DNA of 64,000 bases from Phyllobacterium sp. YR531. Lineage in GTDB: Bacteria; Pseudomonadota; Alphaproteobacteria; Rhizobiales; Rhizobiaceae. The stretch lies in assembly GCF_000282595.1 (NCBI RefSeq), contig NZ_AKIZ01000035.1, positions 62,001 to 126,000 on the forward strand, read 5' to 3'. The notes under the pieces were generated by a model. It ran no database searches. It had not been told where the DNA came from and saw only the letters and a program-made list of their open reading frames with translations. The translations under genes and the position numbers were made by a program. Of this stretch, positions 8,021-17,721 are shown piece by piece (the first letter of the stretch is position 1; every line of letters starts with the position of its first letter).

Positions 8021-9882
8021 GCGGCTTTTCCACTTGACGAACGCCTGATTTGCGTAATTATCAATGCCAAAGCAGCTGGCGTCATTCCATCAATACGTTG
8101 TGCTTCGGCGATCGTGCCAGGCTGACGCAGCTTTAGCTTTTGTTTCAGCTCGTTTGACAAACCCGCAGTCGCGCTGAAGTCCAGGCCTGGCGGAATAAGC
8201 AACATTTCATCACGCTGCATTGCTGCAACATCGCTCTTCTGACGATCAAGATAAACCGCGTACTGGGCTTCAATCTCGAGAGCTTCACCAATACGAGAAT
8301 CAATACTGCGTAATTCGGGCCATATTTCCCTGACGCGTTGCAAATCTATGTCGGGGAAAGCCATAAGATCATAGGCGGTACGCCGGACGCCATCTTGATT
8401 CAAGCGCAAACCAGCCTGTGCCGCTGCATTGGGCGTGATCATCAAGGTTTTTGCCAAATCCCGCGCGCGATCCAGCGCTTCTGTACGCTGTTTAAATCGA
8501 ACTTCGCGGCTACGTCCAAGAATACCAATTTCACCAGCCAAGGAAGTAAGGCGCTCGTCTGCATTATCTGCGCGTAAAGACAGTCTGAATTCCGCTCGCG
8601 ACGTAAACATACGATAGGGTTCACTTACACCGCGAGCAGTCAGATCATCGACCATGACGCCAATATAGGCTTCAGTTCTTTGCATTATAATGGGCTTCGA
8701 GCCACCGGCCACCCTAGCTGCGTTGAGACCTGCCAAGAGGCCCTGTGCTGCGGCTTCTTCGTAACCGGTTGTGCCATTTATTTGCCCAGCCAGAAAGAGG
8801 CCTGCAATTCGGCGCGTCTGCAAACTGCGATCCAGCTCGCGTGGATCGATAAAATCGTATTCAATAGCGTAACCTGGCTGGAGCATGATAGCATGCTCAA
8901 GCCCTGGTATTGTCTTGAGAATGTCCAGTTGTACGCTCTCGGGAAGGGAGGTCGAAATTCCATTGGGATATACAGTGTCATCATCCAGGCCTTCCGGCTC
9001 AAGAAATATCTGATGTCCGTCCCGATCACCAAACTTCACAATTTTATCTTCAATCGAGGGGCAGTATCGTGGGCCTATTCCTTCAATTGATCCGGAATAC
9101 ATGGCTGAGCGGTGAATGTTTTCTCGAATAACCTTGTGTGTCTCTTGTGTGGTTCGCGTAATCCCGCAATCGATCTGCTGATTTACAATCGAATCTGTCA
9201 TTAACGAAAAGGGCAGGGGATTCTCATCGGCCGACTGCATTTCCAAACTTGCCCAGTCGATTGATTTGCCGTCCAGCCTTGGTGGTGTCCCAGTCTTTAA
9301 ACGTCCCAGTGAAAAACCTTGCTGCTGCAACGTATCTGAAAGTCCCAGCGCCGGAGCTTCACCCATGCGACCAGCGGGAATCTGTCTTTCACCTATGTGA
9401 ATAAGCCCGCGCAGAAATGTTCCTGTGGTCAGGACAACTGCAGCGCAATCGACTATTTGTCCATTCATCAACTGGACGCCAACAACTTTGCCATCCTTAA
9501 TGACCAGATCGTTTGCACCGCCTTCTACGACTTCGAGATTTGCCTGTTCTGCAATAGCGTTTTGCATTGCCAATCGATAAAGCTTCCGATCGGCCTGCGT
9601 GCGAGGCCCACGAACAGCCGGTCCTTTTCGCCGGTTGAGCAGTCTGAACTGAATGCCAGCAGCATCAGCTACCCGCCCCATGAGGCCGTCCATGGCATCA
9701 ATCTCTCTGACCAAGTGGCCTTTTCCCAAACCGCCAATTGCAGGATTACACGACATCACACCAATTGTGTCGGCTCTATGGGTGACCAATGCAGTTCGTG
9801 CACCAGAGCGAGCGGAAGCAGCAGCAGCTTCACAGCCTGCATGCCCACCACCAATAATGACAACGTCAAATGATCTCTGCAC
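8017..9882 (-). CDS. mnmG: tRNA uridine-5-carboxymethylaminomethyl modification enzyme MnmG
   Basis: MnmG (GidA) is the FAD-dependent partner of MnmE in making (c)mnm5U34 at the wobble position of several tRNAs. The 621-residue protein opens with [19 protein letters not shown] (FAD dinucleotide-binding motif) and has the family signatures [20 protein letters not shown] and [17 protein letters not shown]. The full family length is present. The start is GTG 9882-9880. It precedes rsmG with a 4-bp overlap and follows mnmE after a gap holding two parS-like sites. Confidence 0.96.
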   Translation of the reverse strand: MQRSFDVVIIGGGHAGCEAAAASARSGARTALVTHRADTIGVMSCNPAIGGLGKGHLVREIDAMDGLMGRVADAAGIQFRLLNRRKGPAVRGPRTQADRKLYRLAMQNAIAEQANLEVVEGGANDLVIKDGKVVGVQLMNGQIVDCAAVVLTTGTFLRGLIHIGERQIPAGRMGEAPALGLSDTLQQQGFSLGRLKTGTPPRLDGKSIDWASLEMQSADENPLPFSLMTDSIVNQQIDCGITRTTQETHKVIRENIHRSAMYSGSIEGIGPRYCPSIEDKIVKFGDRDGHQIFLEPEGLDDDTVYPNGISTSLPESVQLDILKTIPGLEHAIMLQPGYAIEYDFIDPRELDRSLQTRRIAGLFLAGQINGTTGYEEAAAQGLLAGLNAARVAGGSKPIIMQRTEAYIGVMVDDLTARGVSEPYRMFTSRAEFRLSLRADNADERLTSLAGEIGILGRSREVRFKQRTEALDRARDLAKTLMITPNAAAQAGLRLNQDGVRRTAYDLMAFPDIDLQRVREIWPELRSIDSRIGEALEIEAQYAVYLDRQKSDVAAMQRDEMLLIPPGLDFSATAGLSNELKQKLKLRQPGTIAEAQRIDGMTPAALALIITQIRRSSSGKAA

Positions 9883-9961
9883 GATGCAAAACTTTCTGGA
9901 TTCGATTTCGCCTCTAGATGGGCAAAACCGTGCTGTGAGTCAAGTATAACCCGATAAACGA

Positions 9962-9977
9962 TGTTTCACGTGAAACA
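9962..9977. other. parS site 2 (perfect, mnmG-mnmE gap)
   Basis: TGTTTCACGTGAAACA, a perfect parS palindrome, lies in the AT-rich 169-bp gap between mnmE and mnmG, 62 bp from a third, near-perfect copy. Confidence 0.95.
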
Positions 9978-10038
9978 TTTCTGAGTTTTAAGTTATGAAT
10001 ATAAAAAGTGGCATTAAATATGTTTTCAACGCTCCCAA

Positions 10039-10054
10039 TGTTTCACGTGAATCA
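10039..10054. other. parS site 3 (15/16, overlapping the mnmE stop)
   Basis: TGTTTCACGTGAATCA matches parS at 15 of 16 positions. Its last three bases are the reverse complement of the mnmE stop codon TGA (10054-10052), so the single mismatch coincides with the stop. Binding affinity is probably somewhat reduced compared with the perfect sites. Confidence 0.8.
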
Positions 10055-11371
10055 TTTGCCGATACAAAATTGTGAAAAGACAACATCCAATATATCCTCA
10101 ACATCAACGTCGCCGGTAATTCGGCCAAGTGAATGAGACGCACGCCTAAGATACTCAGCTCGAACCTCTAGTGGCGCACTCTCGTCGTCAATCGCTGCCC
10201 TCAATTCGATGCTGGCGGCACTCAATAATTCCATATGCCTGCGTCGTGTTGGAAGAGGATCGCTTATTTCTCCAGTCGCTTCTGTGGCCTTTTGAGATAG
10301 AGCTTCAACCATTTCTTTGATTCCAACATTGGTACTTGTCGAAATCAAAAGATCGTATCCCGCAATTTCTGAATGGACCAAGTCCAGCTTTGTCCCTATG
10401 CGAAGGACATTGTCACTCGCCACATCACTGAGCATTTCAATTGGATTGGATAAATCATAAAGAGCTAAAACAAGATCAGCGTTTGCGGCGCGATCTAATG
10501 CCCGTTCAATCCCGATCTTCTCAACAGCTCCCAGCGTTTCGCGAATACCTGCGGTGTCAGTCACAAGCACATTGATACCACCCAGATCGAGCTTGATTTC
10601 GATAAGATCCCGTGTGGTACCTGCCTCGTCAGAAACAATAGCAACATCCGTTCCCGCCAACGTATTTAAAAGACTGGATTTGCCCGCATTCGGCGCACCT
10701 ATAATAACGACTTTATAGCCGTCTCGTACGATAAATCCGCGCTTCCCGTCGCGCACATGCCTGTTGATCTGTTCTGCCAGGCTTCCCATCTGCTTCCAAA
10801 CCTGGTCGGAAACGGAACCTGGCACATCTGATTCATCTGCAAAGTCCAGTTCGGCTTCTATAAGGGCGCGTGCACGTATGAGATCTGTGCGCCAGCTGGC
10901 ATAAAGCTGCGCCTGTGCTCCTGATGAAATCTGCAAAGCCAAGCGTCTCTGGCTATCCGTCTCAGCCGCAATAAGGTCTGCCAGACCTTCCGCAGCCGTA
11001 AGATCAAACTTGCCATTTGCATAGGCGCGACGGGAAAACTCTCCAGCCTCCGCCATTCTACAGCCGGGGAAGTCATAAAGGGCAGTTATCATCGAATCGA
11101 CGACAGCCTTACCTCCATGCAGGTGAAATTCGGCACAGTCTTCTCCTGTAAAGCTGCTCGGACCGGGGAAAAACAGCGCTAAGCCCTTGTCTATAAGTCC
11201 GCCGTTGCGGTTTTTAAAAGAGCGCAACTCTGCTTTTCTCGGTAAAAGATTACCGCAAATCGTTTCGATAACGAATCGAGTCTGTGGGCCAGAAATGCGC
11301 ATGACCGCTATCCCAGATGGAAGACGGCCACTCGACAGCGCAAATATTGTTTCTTCATAGAAATGATTCAT
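10052..11371 (-). CDS. mnmE: tRNA modification GTPase MnmE
   Basis: MnmE (TrmE) is the GTPase partner of MnmG for wobble-uridine modification. The N-terminal tetrahydrofolate-binding domain starts DTIFALSSGRLP-like (here ETIFALSSGRLPSG). The G domain carries GAPNAGKSSLLNTLAG, DEAGTTRDLIE and DTAGIRET, and the protein ends with the invariant CIGK tail. I place the start at ATG 11371-11369, which has AGGAAG eight bases upstream; a GTG nine bases earlier would be too close to that site. Length is 439 residues. Confidence 0.96.
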   Translation of the reverse strand: MNHFYEETIFALSSGRLPSGIAVMRISGPQTRFVIETICGNLLPRKAELRSFKNRNGGLIDKGLALFFPGPSSFTGEDCAEFHLHGGKAVVDSMITALYDFPGCRMAEAGEFSRRAYANGKFDLTAAEGLADLIAAETDSQRRLALQISSGAQAQLYASWRTDLIRARALIEAELDFADESDVPGSVSDQVWKQMGSLAEQINRHVRDGKRGFIVRDGYKVVIIGAPNAGKSSLLNTLAGTDVAIVSDEAGTTRDLIEIKLDLGGINVLVTDTAGIRETLGAVEKIGIERALDRAANADLVLALYDLSNPIEMLSDVASDNVLRIGTKLDLVHSEIAGYDLLISTSTNVGIKEMVEALSQKATEATGEISDPLPTRRRHMELLSAASIELRAAIDDESAPLEVRAEYLRRASHSLGRITGDVDVEDILDVVFSQFCIGK

Positions 11372-11440
11372 TTCATACACTTCCTGCTACACAGGTCTTG
11401 ATAACCCTCTTAAGGTTGTTGGGGAAGAGTAAGGTGATCC

Positions 11441-13441
11441 ATGTTTGAAGCGGCCAATCTCCTAGGTACAGAATCCAGCCCCTATTTACGCCAACACGCT
11501 GATAATCCTGTGCATTGGCGCCCGTGGGGCAGGTCTGCTTTGGACGAAGCCATATCCACCAACAAGCCAATATTACTTTCCGTTGGCTATGCTGCGTGCC
11601 ATTGGTGCCATGTCATGGCTCATGAATGTTTTGGAGACAATGAAGTTGCTCACCTGATGAACGACCTTTACATCAACATCAAAGTGGATCGTGAAGAGCG
11701 TCCTGACATCGACCAAATCTATATGGCAGCACTTGGAGCAATGGGCGAGCAGGGCGGCTGGCCTCTGACAATGTTTTTGACACCTGAAGGAAAGCCGTTT
11801 TGGGGTGGCACGTATTTTCCCAAGCATTCGCATTATGGCAGGCCGGGATTTCTGGATGTCCTACGTTCAATATATGGGGTATGGCGAAATGACCGCCAGC
11901 GCGTTGATCAGAATGTTACAGCGCTAACCCGACATATCAGCGAACGTCTTGATGCCAAGTCCGAGCGCACCGAGATCGATCCGGCGTTGTTCAACCAATT
12001 TGCATCCAACATTTATGGGGCTATGGACCCTGTTAAAGGCGGCTTATCTGGTGCTCCCAAGTTTCCGAGTGCACCTTTCATGGACACTATCTGGCTATCC
12101 TGGCTCCGTGATCGTGACGAAACCCACAGAGACATATTTGTCAAAACCTTGGAAACCATGCTTCAAGGCGGGATTTATGATCACCTTGGCGGGGGACTGT
12201 CGCGATATTCAGTGGATGATGCATGGCTCGTACCGCACTTTGAAAAGATGCTTTACGACAATGCTCAATTTATCCGCCACGCCACATTCGCCTTTGGCGA
12301 TTCCGGTAACACGTTGTTCCGTAGCCGAATCGAGGAGACGATCGCTTGGCTCGAACGCGAGATGCTGGTGGATGGAAGATTCGCATCTAGCCTCGACGCG
12401 GATAGCGAAGGCGAAGAGGGCCGTTTCTATGTCTGGCACGACGCCGAGATTCCTTTGGAATTCAACGAGTTTCGAAACATTTACGACGTTACTTCAGTGG
12501 GTAATTGGGAAGGTAAAAACATTCTCAATCGTCTGAATTCCATCGCTTTATTGGATGAAAGAACCGAGAATAAACTAGCTGATGCCCGAAAAAAATTGCT
12601 TGTCATACGGGATCAACGCATTCGTCCCGAACGCGACGACAAAGCACTGACGGACTGGAACGGCTTGATGATTCGAGCCTTGGCGGAAGCTGGCCGTGCG
12701 TTTGGTAGAAGCGAATGGATAAGTCTTGCTGAAAGTATCTATCGTTCCGTATCCGAATCTATGGTTGATGGGCGGTTACCGCATTCAGTTTTGGGAGATT
12801 CCCGATTATTTCCCGGCCTGTCGTCTGATTACGCTACCATGATCAATGCTGCTGTTTCTCTACATCAGGCCACACAAAACGACGATTACATGGATGCTGC
12901 CAAGCATTGGAAACGCATGCTGGACGCTTGGCATCAAACTGAGAATGGCGATTACTCGCTTAGCGCAAATGACAGCACAGATACAATCATACGGGTTCGA
13001 GGTGATCAGGACGAAGCAATTCCCAGCGCCACCAGCCAGATTATCGAAGCACTGGCACGACTGGCATTGCTGTCCAATGATGAACAGCTACGGCAACATG
13101 TAAATCTCGTAGCCGAAAATGCACTCGGCCGGGTTCTGCAACAGCGCTACGGTCAAGCCGGAGTACTCAATAGCTCCAGCCTGCTGCTCGATCAAACAAA
13201 GCTCGTTATCGTGACGCCGGAAAAAACACATGCCTTAATGCATGTCGCAAATCAGAACCCGGACCCTCGTCGTATCGACCTTTGGATCAAACACATCGAA
13301 GAACAAACCATTGAACTTGTTCCCGGTGGGGGCGGGGTACTCATAAAAAAACCCGCAGCTTTTTTGTGCCGCGGGTTTGTCTGTCTTGCACCGGTTGAGA
13401 CAGAAGCAGAGCTTGAAGCCCTGCTTCGCTCCCGAGTTTAA
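11441..13441 (+). CDS. YyaL/SPATA20-type thioredoxin-domain protein (DUF255)
   Basis: This 666-residue protein has an N-terminal DUF255 thioredoxin-like domain with [19 protein letters not shown] and [14 protein letters not shown] (CxxC motif), [21 protein letters not shown], and a long (alpha/alpha)6 barrel related to N-acylglucosamine 2-epimerases ([20 protein letters not shown]). The family occurs from bacteria to human SPATA20; its substrate is unknown. The gene is divergent from mnmE and converges on rho, sharing 4 bp of stop codons. The terminator of rho is embedded in its last codons, around the [11 protein letters not shown] segment. Confidence 0.9.
   Translation: MFEAANLLGTESSPYLRQHADNPVHWRPWGRSALDEAISTNKPILLSVGYAACHWCHVMAHECFGDNEVAHLMNDLYINIKVDREERPDIDQIYMAALGAMGEQGGWPLTMFLTPEGKPFWGGTYFPKHSHYGRPGFLDVLRSIYGVWRNDRQRVDQNVTALTRHISERLDAKSERTEIDPALFNQFASNIYGAMDPVKGGLSGAPKFPSAPFMDTIWLSWLRDRDETHRDIFVKTLETMLQGGIYDHLGGGLSRYSVDDAWLVPHFEKMLYDNAQFIRHATFAFGDSGNTLFRSRIEETIAWLEREMLVDGRFASSLDADSEGEEGRFYVWHDAEIPLEFNEFRNIYDVTSVGNWEGKNILNRLNSIALLDERTENKLADARKKLLVIRDQRIRPERDDKALTDWNGLMIRALAEAGRAFGRSEWISLAESIYRSVSESMVDGRLPHSVLGDSRLFPGLSSDYATMINAAVSLHQATQNDDYMDAAKHWKRMLDAWHQTENGDYSLSANDSTDTIIRVRGDQDEAIPSATSQIIEALARLALLSNDEQLRQHVNLVAENALGRVLQQRYGQAGVLNSSSLLLDQTKLVIVTPEKTHALMHVANQNPDPRRIDLWIKHIEEQTIELVPGGGGVLIKKPAAFLCRGFVCLAPVETEAELEALLRSRV
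13345..13378 (-). terminator. Intrinsic terminator of rho, inside the yyaL-like gene
   Basis: On the minus strand AACCCGCGGC and GCTGCGGGTT pair across an A-rich loop (one mismatched pair), followed by a run of seven T. It lies 60-90 bases after the rho stop codon and is entirely within the coding sequence of the convergent plus-strand gene. Confidence 0.8.
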
Positions 13442-14703
13442 GTATTCATATTATCAAAGAAGTCGCTGTTGGTCTTGGTCTGCTTCAGCTTGTCGATAAG
13501 GAATTCGATAGCATCCGTTGTGCCCATTGGAGCCAGGATACGGCGCAGAACGAAAATCTTCTGCAAATCCTGACGCGGCACGAGCAAGTCTTCCTTGCGT
13601 GTACCGGACTTGAGAATATCCATGGACGGGAAGATGCGCTTGTCGGCAACCTTACGGTCGAGCACAATTTCCGAGTTACCGGTACCCTTGAATTCTTCAA
13701 AGATAACTTCATCCATACGGCTGCCCGTGTCGATCAACGCTGTCGCAATAATCGTCAGCGAACCACCTTCCTCAATATTACGGGCTGCACCGAAGAAGCG
13801 TTTTGGACGCTGCAACGCATTGGCATCAACACCACCGGTCAAAACCTTGCCTGATGATGGCACGACCGTGTTGTAAGCGCGGCCAAGACGCGTGATTGAA
13901 TCGAGTAGAATAACCACATCTCGGCCATGTTCAACAAGACGTTTAGCCTTCTCAATAACCATTTCCGCAACTTGTACGTGGCGCGATGCTGGCTCGTCGA
14001 ATGTTGAAGAGACAACTTCACCTTTTACGGAACGCTGCATATCCGTCACTTCTTCCGGACGTTCATCGATGAGAAGAACGATCAGATAGCATTCAGGATG
14101 ATTTGCAGTGATTGAGTGGGCGATGTTCTGCAGAAGAACAGTTTTACCCGTACGTGGCGGGGCGACGATGAGGCCGCGCTGGCCTTTACCAAGTGGTGCC
14201 ACCAAATCGATAACACGAGCCGACAAATCTTTTGTCGTCGGATTTTCCAGCTCCATCTTGAAACGCTCATTGGGATAAAGCGGCGTCAGGTTATCAAAAT
14301 GGATTTTATGACGAATCTTTTCTGGGTCTTCAAAATTGACCGTATTGACTTTCAGAAGTGCGAAATAACGTTCACCTTCTTTTGGTCCGCGGATAGGACC
14401 TTCTACGGTATCACCGGTTTTCAGAGAAAAGCGCCGGATCTGCGATGGCGAAATATAAATATCATCAGGGCCAGGGAGATAATTGGCATTGGCGGAACGC
14501 ATAAAGCCGAAACCGTCCTGCAAAATCTCAACCACACCTTCGCCGATGATCTCGACTTCCTGAGAGGCAAGTTTTTTGAGGATCGCAAACATTAATTCCT
14601 GCTTGCGCATGACGCTGGCATTTTCAACTTCCAGCGTCTCCGCGAAAGCCAGAAGGTCTACCGCGGTTTTGTTCTTAAGTTCTTGTAGTTTCATTTCCTG
14701 CAT
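13438..14703 (-). CDS. rho: Transcription termination factor Rho
   Basis: The 421-residue hexameric RNA helicase has the N-terminal Rho domain ([18 protein letters not shown]), a cold-shock-like RNA-binding domain ([20 protein letters not shown]), and the RecA-like ATPase core with Walker [20 protein letters not shown] and [16 protein letters not shown]. The secondary RNA-binding loops (Q- and R-loop region, [33 protein letters not shown]) are intact. It lies downstream of hemE-hemJ on the same strand with a 196-bp leader, consistent with a separately regulated transcript. Its stop overlaps the yyaL-like stop convergently. Confidence 0.97.
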   Translation of the reverse strand: MQEMKLQELKNKTAVDLLAFAETLEVENASVMRKQELMFAILKKLASQEVEIIGEGVVEILQDGFGFMRSANANYLPGPDDIYISPSQIRRFSLKTGDTVEGPIRGPKEGERYFALLKVNTVNFEDPEKIRHKIHFDNLTPLYPNERFKMELENPTTKDLSARVIDLVAPLGKGQRGLIVAPPRTGKTVLLQNIAHSITANHPECYLIVLLIDERPEEVTDMQRSVKGEVVSSTFDEPASRHVQVAEMVIEKAKRLVEHGRDVVILLDSITRLGRAYNTVVPSSGKVLTGGVDANALQRPKRFFGAARNIEEGGSLTIIATALIDTGSRMDEVIFEEFKGTGNSEIVLDRKVADKRIFPSMDILKSGTRKEDLLVPRQDLQKIFVLRRILAPMGTTDAIEFLIDKLKQTKTNSDFFDNMNT

Positions 14704-14768
14704 GTGTGCGGAACTCTAATTCTTGTTGTTTGAAATGGGGAAGGGAAATGACGTTGCCTGAATGCAGT

Positions 14769-14799
14769 GCCATAGTGAAATGGCCGGAGATGCTATGGC
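14769..14799 (-). other. Small hairpin in the rho leader
   Basis: GCCATAG and CTATGGC form a perfect 7-bp stem with a 17-base loop about 65-95 bases before the rho start codon, on the leader strand. rho leaders are known sites of autoregulation; whether this hairpin takes part is conjecture. Confidence 0.3.
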
Positions 14800-14899
14800 G
14801 GTATTTCCGTAGGAAGAGCCCCTATCTAGCCAATAGACCAGTCGAGGGCAAGAGGTTTCATGAGTCCTATTGATATAAGACTGTAGTTTTTATGATGAA

Positions 14900-15427
14900 T
14901 CAAAATGGCCTAATGATGACCATAATCACGATAACGATCATAAGTAATGTAGGGACTTCATTCATCAATCGCCAGAAACGGGCCGATTTCTGGTTTTTAT
15001 CCTCTGAAAAAAGCCTAACTGCCTTGGAAAAAAAGCCATGTACACCTGACAGAAGAATAACTGCCAGAAACTTTACATGGAACCAGCCATCCAAATATGC
15101 CTGACTTTGCCAGGCAAGCCAAAGTCCGGCGAGCCATGTAAGTCCCATTGCAGGATTGATAATCGCCTTAAGAAGACGATTCTCCATGATCTTGAATGTC
15201 TCGGACTGAACAGAGCCCGGTTCTGCAGCACAATGGTAAACAAATAGACGGGGCAGGTAGAGCATACCGGCCATCCACGAAATGACGGCAATTACATGGA
15301 TGGCCTTGACCCAGAGATAAGCTCTGTCCGGATAAAGCAGAACCAGACCAACCACAGCAACAGCGACGGCAACCATGATCAAACGTGGTAGAACCGGAAC
15401 CCTGCTTGTATCTGGTGAACTGCTCAC
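14900..15427 (-). CDS. hemJ: Protoporphyrinogen IX oxidase HemJ
   Basis: HemJ oxidises protoporphyrinogen IX to protoporphyrin IX, the penultimate haem step, in bacteria lacking HemG/HemY. The 175-residue membrane protein shows about four hydrophobic helices with the characteristic YLWVKAIHVIAVISWMAGM (conserved His), LPRLFVYH and WFHVKFLAVILLSGVHG segments. It begins at GTG 15427-15425 with AGGAGAG upstream, 10 bp after the hemE stop, so hemE-hemJ form an operon for haem synthesis. The older family name is UPF0093. Confidence 0.92.
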   Translation of the reverse strand: MSSSPDTSRVPVLPRLIMVAVAVAVVGLVLLYPDRAYLWVKAIHVIAVISWMAGMLYLPRLFVYHCAAEPGSVQSETFKIMENRLLKAIINPAMGLTWLAGLWLAWQSQAYLDGWFHVKFLAVILLSGVHGFFSKAVRLFSEDKNQKSARFWRLMNEVPTLLMIVIVIMVIIRPF

Positions 15428-15437
15428 GGCACTCTCC

Positions 15438-16463
15438 TTATTTAGCCAGACGCACGCGATTTATCATCTGCTCAACATGAGAAACCGGAGCATCCGGGGT
15501 AATCCCATGACCGAGGTTGAATATCAAAGGCCCCTGGCCGAGTGCATCTATAATGGCATCAACGCCATCATCTATTGCTTTACCGCCCGCAACCACACGC
15601 AAGGGATCAAGATTACCTTGGACTGCACCCTGACCCTGAAGTGACGAAGCCATGGAAAGCGGCACGGACCAGTCCAACCCCAATGCTGTTACGCCGGTGC
15701 GTTGGCGATAATTGGTATAGAGCGCTCCAGCTCCCTTGGGAAACCCGATAATCGGCACATCGGGATGTACCGCCCGAACCTTTCGAACAATCTTTTCGAC
15801 AGGTGCGATGCAGAACTGCTCAAAGCAGGCTTCGTCGAGCACACCCGACCAGCTGTCAAAAATCTGAACTGCATCTGCACCGGCATTGATCTGCCGTATC
15901 AGATATTCAGCTGATACATCCGAGAGTTCATCAAGCAGCTTTTTAAACGCTTCGGGTTCGCGATAGGCGAACAGCCGCGCTGGAGCCTGATCCGGTGTTC
16001 CATGCCCTGCAATCATATAGGTCGCAACAGTCCATGGAGCTCCACAGAAGCCCAGCAGAGTTGTTTCTGCAGGCAATTGTTGTCTGAGCAGTCGGACCGT
16101 CTCATAGACCGGTTCCAGTCTGTCTGCAGCACCTGCAGATTCCAGCCAGAATATCCCATCCTTGTCGATTGGGGTCATCAGCGGACCACGACCTTCTTCA
16201 AAGCGAAGATCACGTCCAAGCGCATGCGGAACAACAAGAATATCTGAAAAGAGAATTGCCGCATCAAAACCAAAACGGCGAATTGGCTGCAAAGTCACTT
16301 CAACAGCAAGGTCGGGGGAATAACACAAATCAAGAAAGCTTCCGGCATTCTTCCTGACTTCTCTATATTCTGGAAGGTAACGTCCGGCCTGTCGCATCAT
16401 CCAGATCGGAGGTGGAAAAACAGTTTCCCCTCTTAGAACTTTCATCACTTTGCGATCAGTCAT
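15438..16463 (-). CDS. hemE: Uroporphyrinogen decarboxylase
   Basis: HemE converts uroporphyrinogen III to coproporphyrinogen III by removing four acetate carboxyls. The 341-residue sequence carries [18 protein letters not shown] (conserved Arg pair), [35 protein letters not shown] and [15 protein letters not shown], ending with the catalytic [19 protein letters not shown]. Length is normal for the family. The gene starts immediately left of the predicted replication origin and reads away from it, the arrangement seen in Caulobacter and rhizobia. Confidence 0.97.
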   Translation of the reverse strand: MTDRKVMKVLRGETVFPPPIWMMRQAGRYLPEYREVRKNAGSFLDLCYSPDLAVEVTLQPIRRFGFDAAILFSDILVVPHALGRDLRFEEGRGPLMTPIDKDGIFWLESAGAADRLEPVYETVRLLRQQLPAETTLLGFCGAPWTVATYMIAGHGTPDQAPARLFAYREPEAFKKLLDELSDVSAEYLIRQINAGADAVQIFDSWSGVLDEACFEQFCIAPVEKIVRKVRAVHPDVPIIGFPKGAGALYTNYRQRTGVTALGLDWSVPLSMASSLQGQGAVQGNLDPLRVVAGGKAIDDGVDAIIDALGQGPLIFNLGHGITPDAPVSHVEQMINRVRLAK

Positions 16464-16523
16464 TGGTGATCCCTCTCCCGGGTCTCTCTTAAAAAAGAAA
16501 TTCAGATCTATTTTTGATTTTCT

Positions 16524-16536
16524 GATTCTTAGAGTC
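16524..16536. promoter_or_regulatory. Pair of GANTC (CcrM methylation) sites in oriC
   Basis: GATTC at 16524-16528 and GAGTC at 16532-16536 are separated by three bases. CcrM methylates GANTC in alphaproteobacteria, and such sites in origins can mark replication state. Their pairing may be chance. Confidence 0.5.
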
Positions 16537-16661
16537 TGTTAGTAGCGGGAATTAACACATTGTCAGAATTTTCCCACAGCAAACAAATATCAGAGACTTT
16601 CGGGAAAACCTTCCTCACAGATGGCTCCGATCTGGGGAAAACATAAAAGCCTATATATATC

Positions 16662-16677
16662 ATATACCTAGGTATAT
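16662..16677. repeat. 16-bp perfect palindrome in the AT-rich part of oriC
   Basis: ATATACCTAGGTATAT is a perfect palindrome preceded by an alternating TA stretch (CTATATATAT). It sits 17 bp from the perfect DnaA box. It may be part of the duplex-unwinding element or a protein-binding site. Confidence 0.7.
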
Positions 16678-16694
16678 ACCAATCAGCCAACACT

Positions 16695-16703
16695 TGTGGA
16701 TAA
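16695..16703 (-). promoter_or_regulatory. DnaA box (perfect)
   Basis: TGTGGATAA on the plus strand is the exact complement of the DnaA consensus TTATCCACA. It lies just right of the AT-rich stretch. Confidence 0.85.
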
Positions 16704-16783
16704 ATGTATAAGAGCAGACGAAAAGTCGCAACAATTCACAGTATCAAGGTTTGGGCGGAAGGTTTGCGCACAAGTTCGCTGAC

Positions 16784-16792
16784 TGTGGATGA
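16784..16792 (-). promoter_or_regulatory. DnaA box (8/9)
   Basis: TGTGGATGA differs from the complement of the DnaA consensus at one position and has the same orientation as the perfect box 89 bp away. Further weak matches (7/9) lie at 16570-16578 and 16801-16809 in the opposite orientation. Confidence 0.65.
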
Positions 16793-16876
16793 CTTGCCAA
16801 CAATCCACATGGCTGCCATCTCTTGGCGGAATTTGGCCAAATTGTCCCCATTCATCAACAGGACGTGGAAATTTCT

Positions 16877-17698
16877 GTGACGAAACCGGTAAACTACTTT
16901 CATCTTCATATGATTTCTGATGCGACCGGAGAGACTCTTATTGCCGCCGGTCGTGCAGCTTCGGCACAATATGCCCATGCACGGGCCATTGAACACGTTT
17001 ATCCACTCATTCGGACTGAAAAGCAGATTCGCAAAGTGCTGGAAGGTATAGATGCTGAACCCGGAATCGTTCTTTATACAATTGTAGACCAGCGGCTTGC
17101 CGCAATGGTTGATGATAGTTGCGCGGAATTGGGTGTTCCATGTGTGTCGGTGCTCGAACCCGTACTGACACTGTTTCAATCCTATCTCGGTGCGCCGGCA
17201 GGGCGCAGGGTAGGCGCACAGCATGTTTTGAATGCGGAGTACTTTCAGCGAATTGATGCTCTCAACTTTACGATGGAACATGATGACGGGCAGCTGCCTC
17301 CGGATATAGAAGAAGCTGACGTTATTCTGATCGGTATTTCCCGCACGTCCAAAACGCCCACAAGCATCTATCTTGCCAATCGCGGTATCAAAACGGTCAA
17401 TGTACCTATTGTTGTGGGCGTTCCGGTACCGGACGCGCTTGTGAATTCGCAAAGGCCTTTGATAGTAGGGCTGGTTGCGTCTGCCGAACGCATATCGCAG
17501 GTCCGTCAACATCGTGTCTTGGGCGCAACCCAAGGCTTTGATTCGGATCAGTATCTGGACAGGGCAAACATAATCGAGGAATTGACCTATGCCCGGCAAA
17601 TCTGCCACAGGCATGGTTGGCCAATGATCGATGTATCAAGACGTTCAATTGAGGAAACTGCCGCCGCTGTGCTTGCCCTGCGAGCGCAAGGTAGATAG
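16877..17698 (+). CDS. Pyruvate, phosphate dikinase regulatory protein (DUF299 kinase/pyrophosphorylase)
   Basis: This family (YdiA/PPSR or PDRP) reversibly phosphorylates a threonine of PEP synthase or pyruvate phosphate dikinase, switching gluconeogenic flux. The 273 residues start [20 protein letters not shown], and the nucleotide-binding loop [18 protein letters not shown] and terminal [17 protein letters not shown] are diagnostic. I chose GTG 16877-16879, with GGAA six bases upstream; a start 54 bases earlier would extend into the origin and beyond the conserved N terminus. It is the 'RP001-type' gene that borders oriC in alphaproteobacteria. Confidence 0.93.
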   Translation: MTKPVNYFHLHMISDATGETLIAAGRAASAQYAHARAIEHVYPLIRTEKQIRKVLEGIDAEPGIVLYTIVDQRLAAMVDDSCAELGVPCVSVLEPVLTLFQSYLGAPAGRRVGAQHVLNAEYFQRIDALNFTMEHDDGQLPPDIEEADVILIGISRTSKTPTSIYLANRGIKTVNVPIVVGVPVPDALVNSQRPLIVGLVASAERISQVRQHRVLGATQGFDSDQYLDRANIIEELTYARQICHRHGWPMIDVSRRSIEETAAAVLALRAQGR

Positions 17699-17721
17699 CG
17701 CGAGGCACTTGAAAGAAAACG

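Larger units (their letters stand above)
16464..16876. other. oriC: Predicted chromosomal replication origin (oriC)
   Basis: This 413-bp gap lies between divergent hemE and the PPDK-regulatory-protein gene, the position of oriC in Caulobacter crescentus and Sinorhizobium meliloti. It holds one perfect DnaA box (TGTGGATAA, 16695), a one-mismatch box (TGTGGATGA, 16784) and weaker ones at 16570 and 16801. An AT-rich stretch runs from about 16641 to 16682, and two GANTC (CcrM) sites lie at 16524 and 16532. Genes on both sides mostly run away from it, and parS sites flank it. No protein-coding gene is visible inside; a longer N-terminal extension of the right-hand gene is unlikely. Confidence 0.85.

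Noticed and set aside
16736-17614. Long open frame on the minus strand opposite the PPDK-regulator gene (292 codons)
   Set aside because: It has no recognisable domain, would run into the predicted origin, and lies fully opposite a strongly conserved gene. It is an effect of codon composition.
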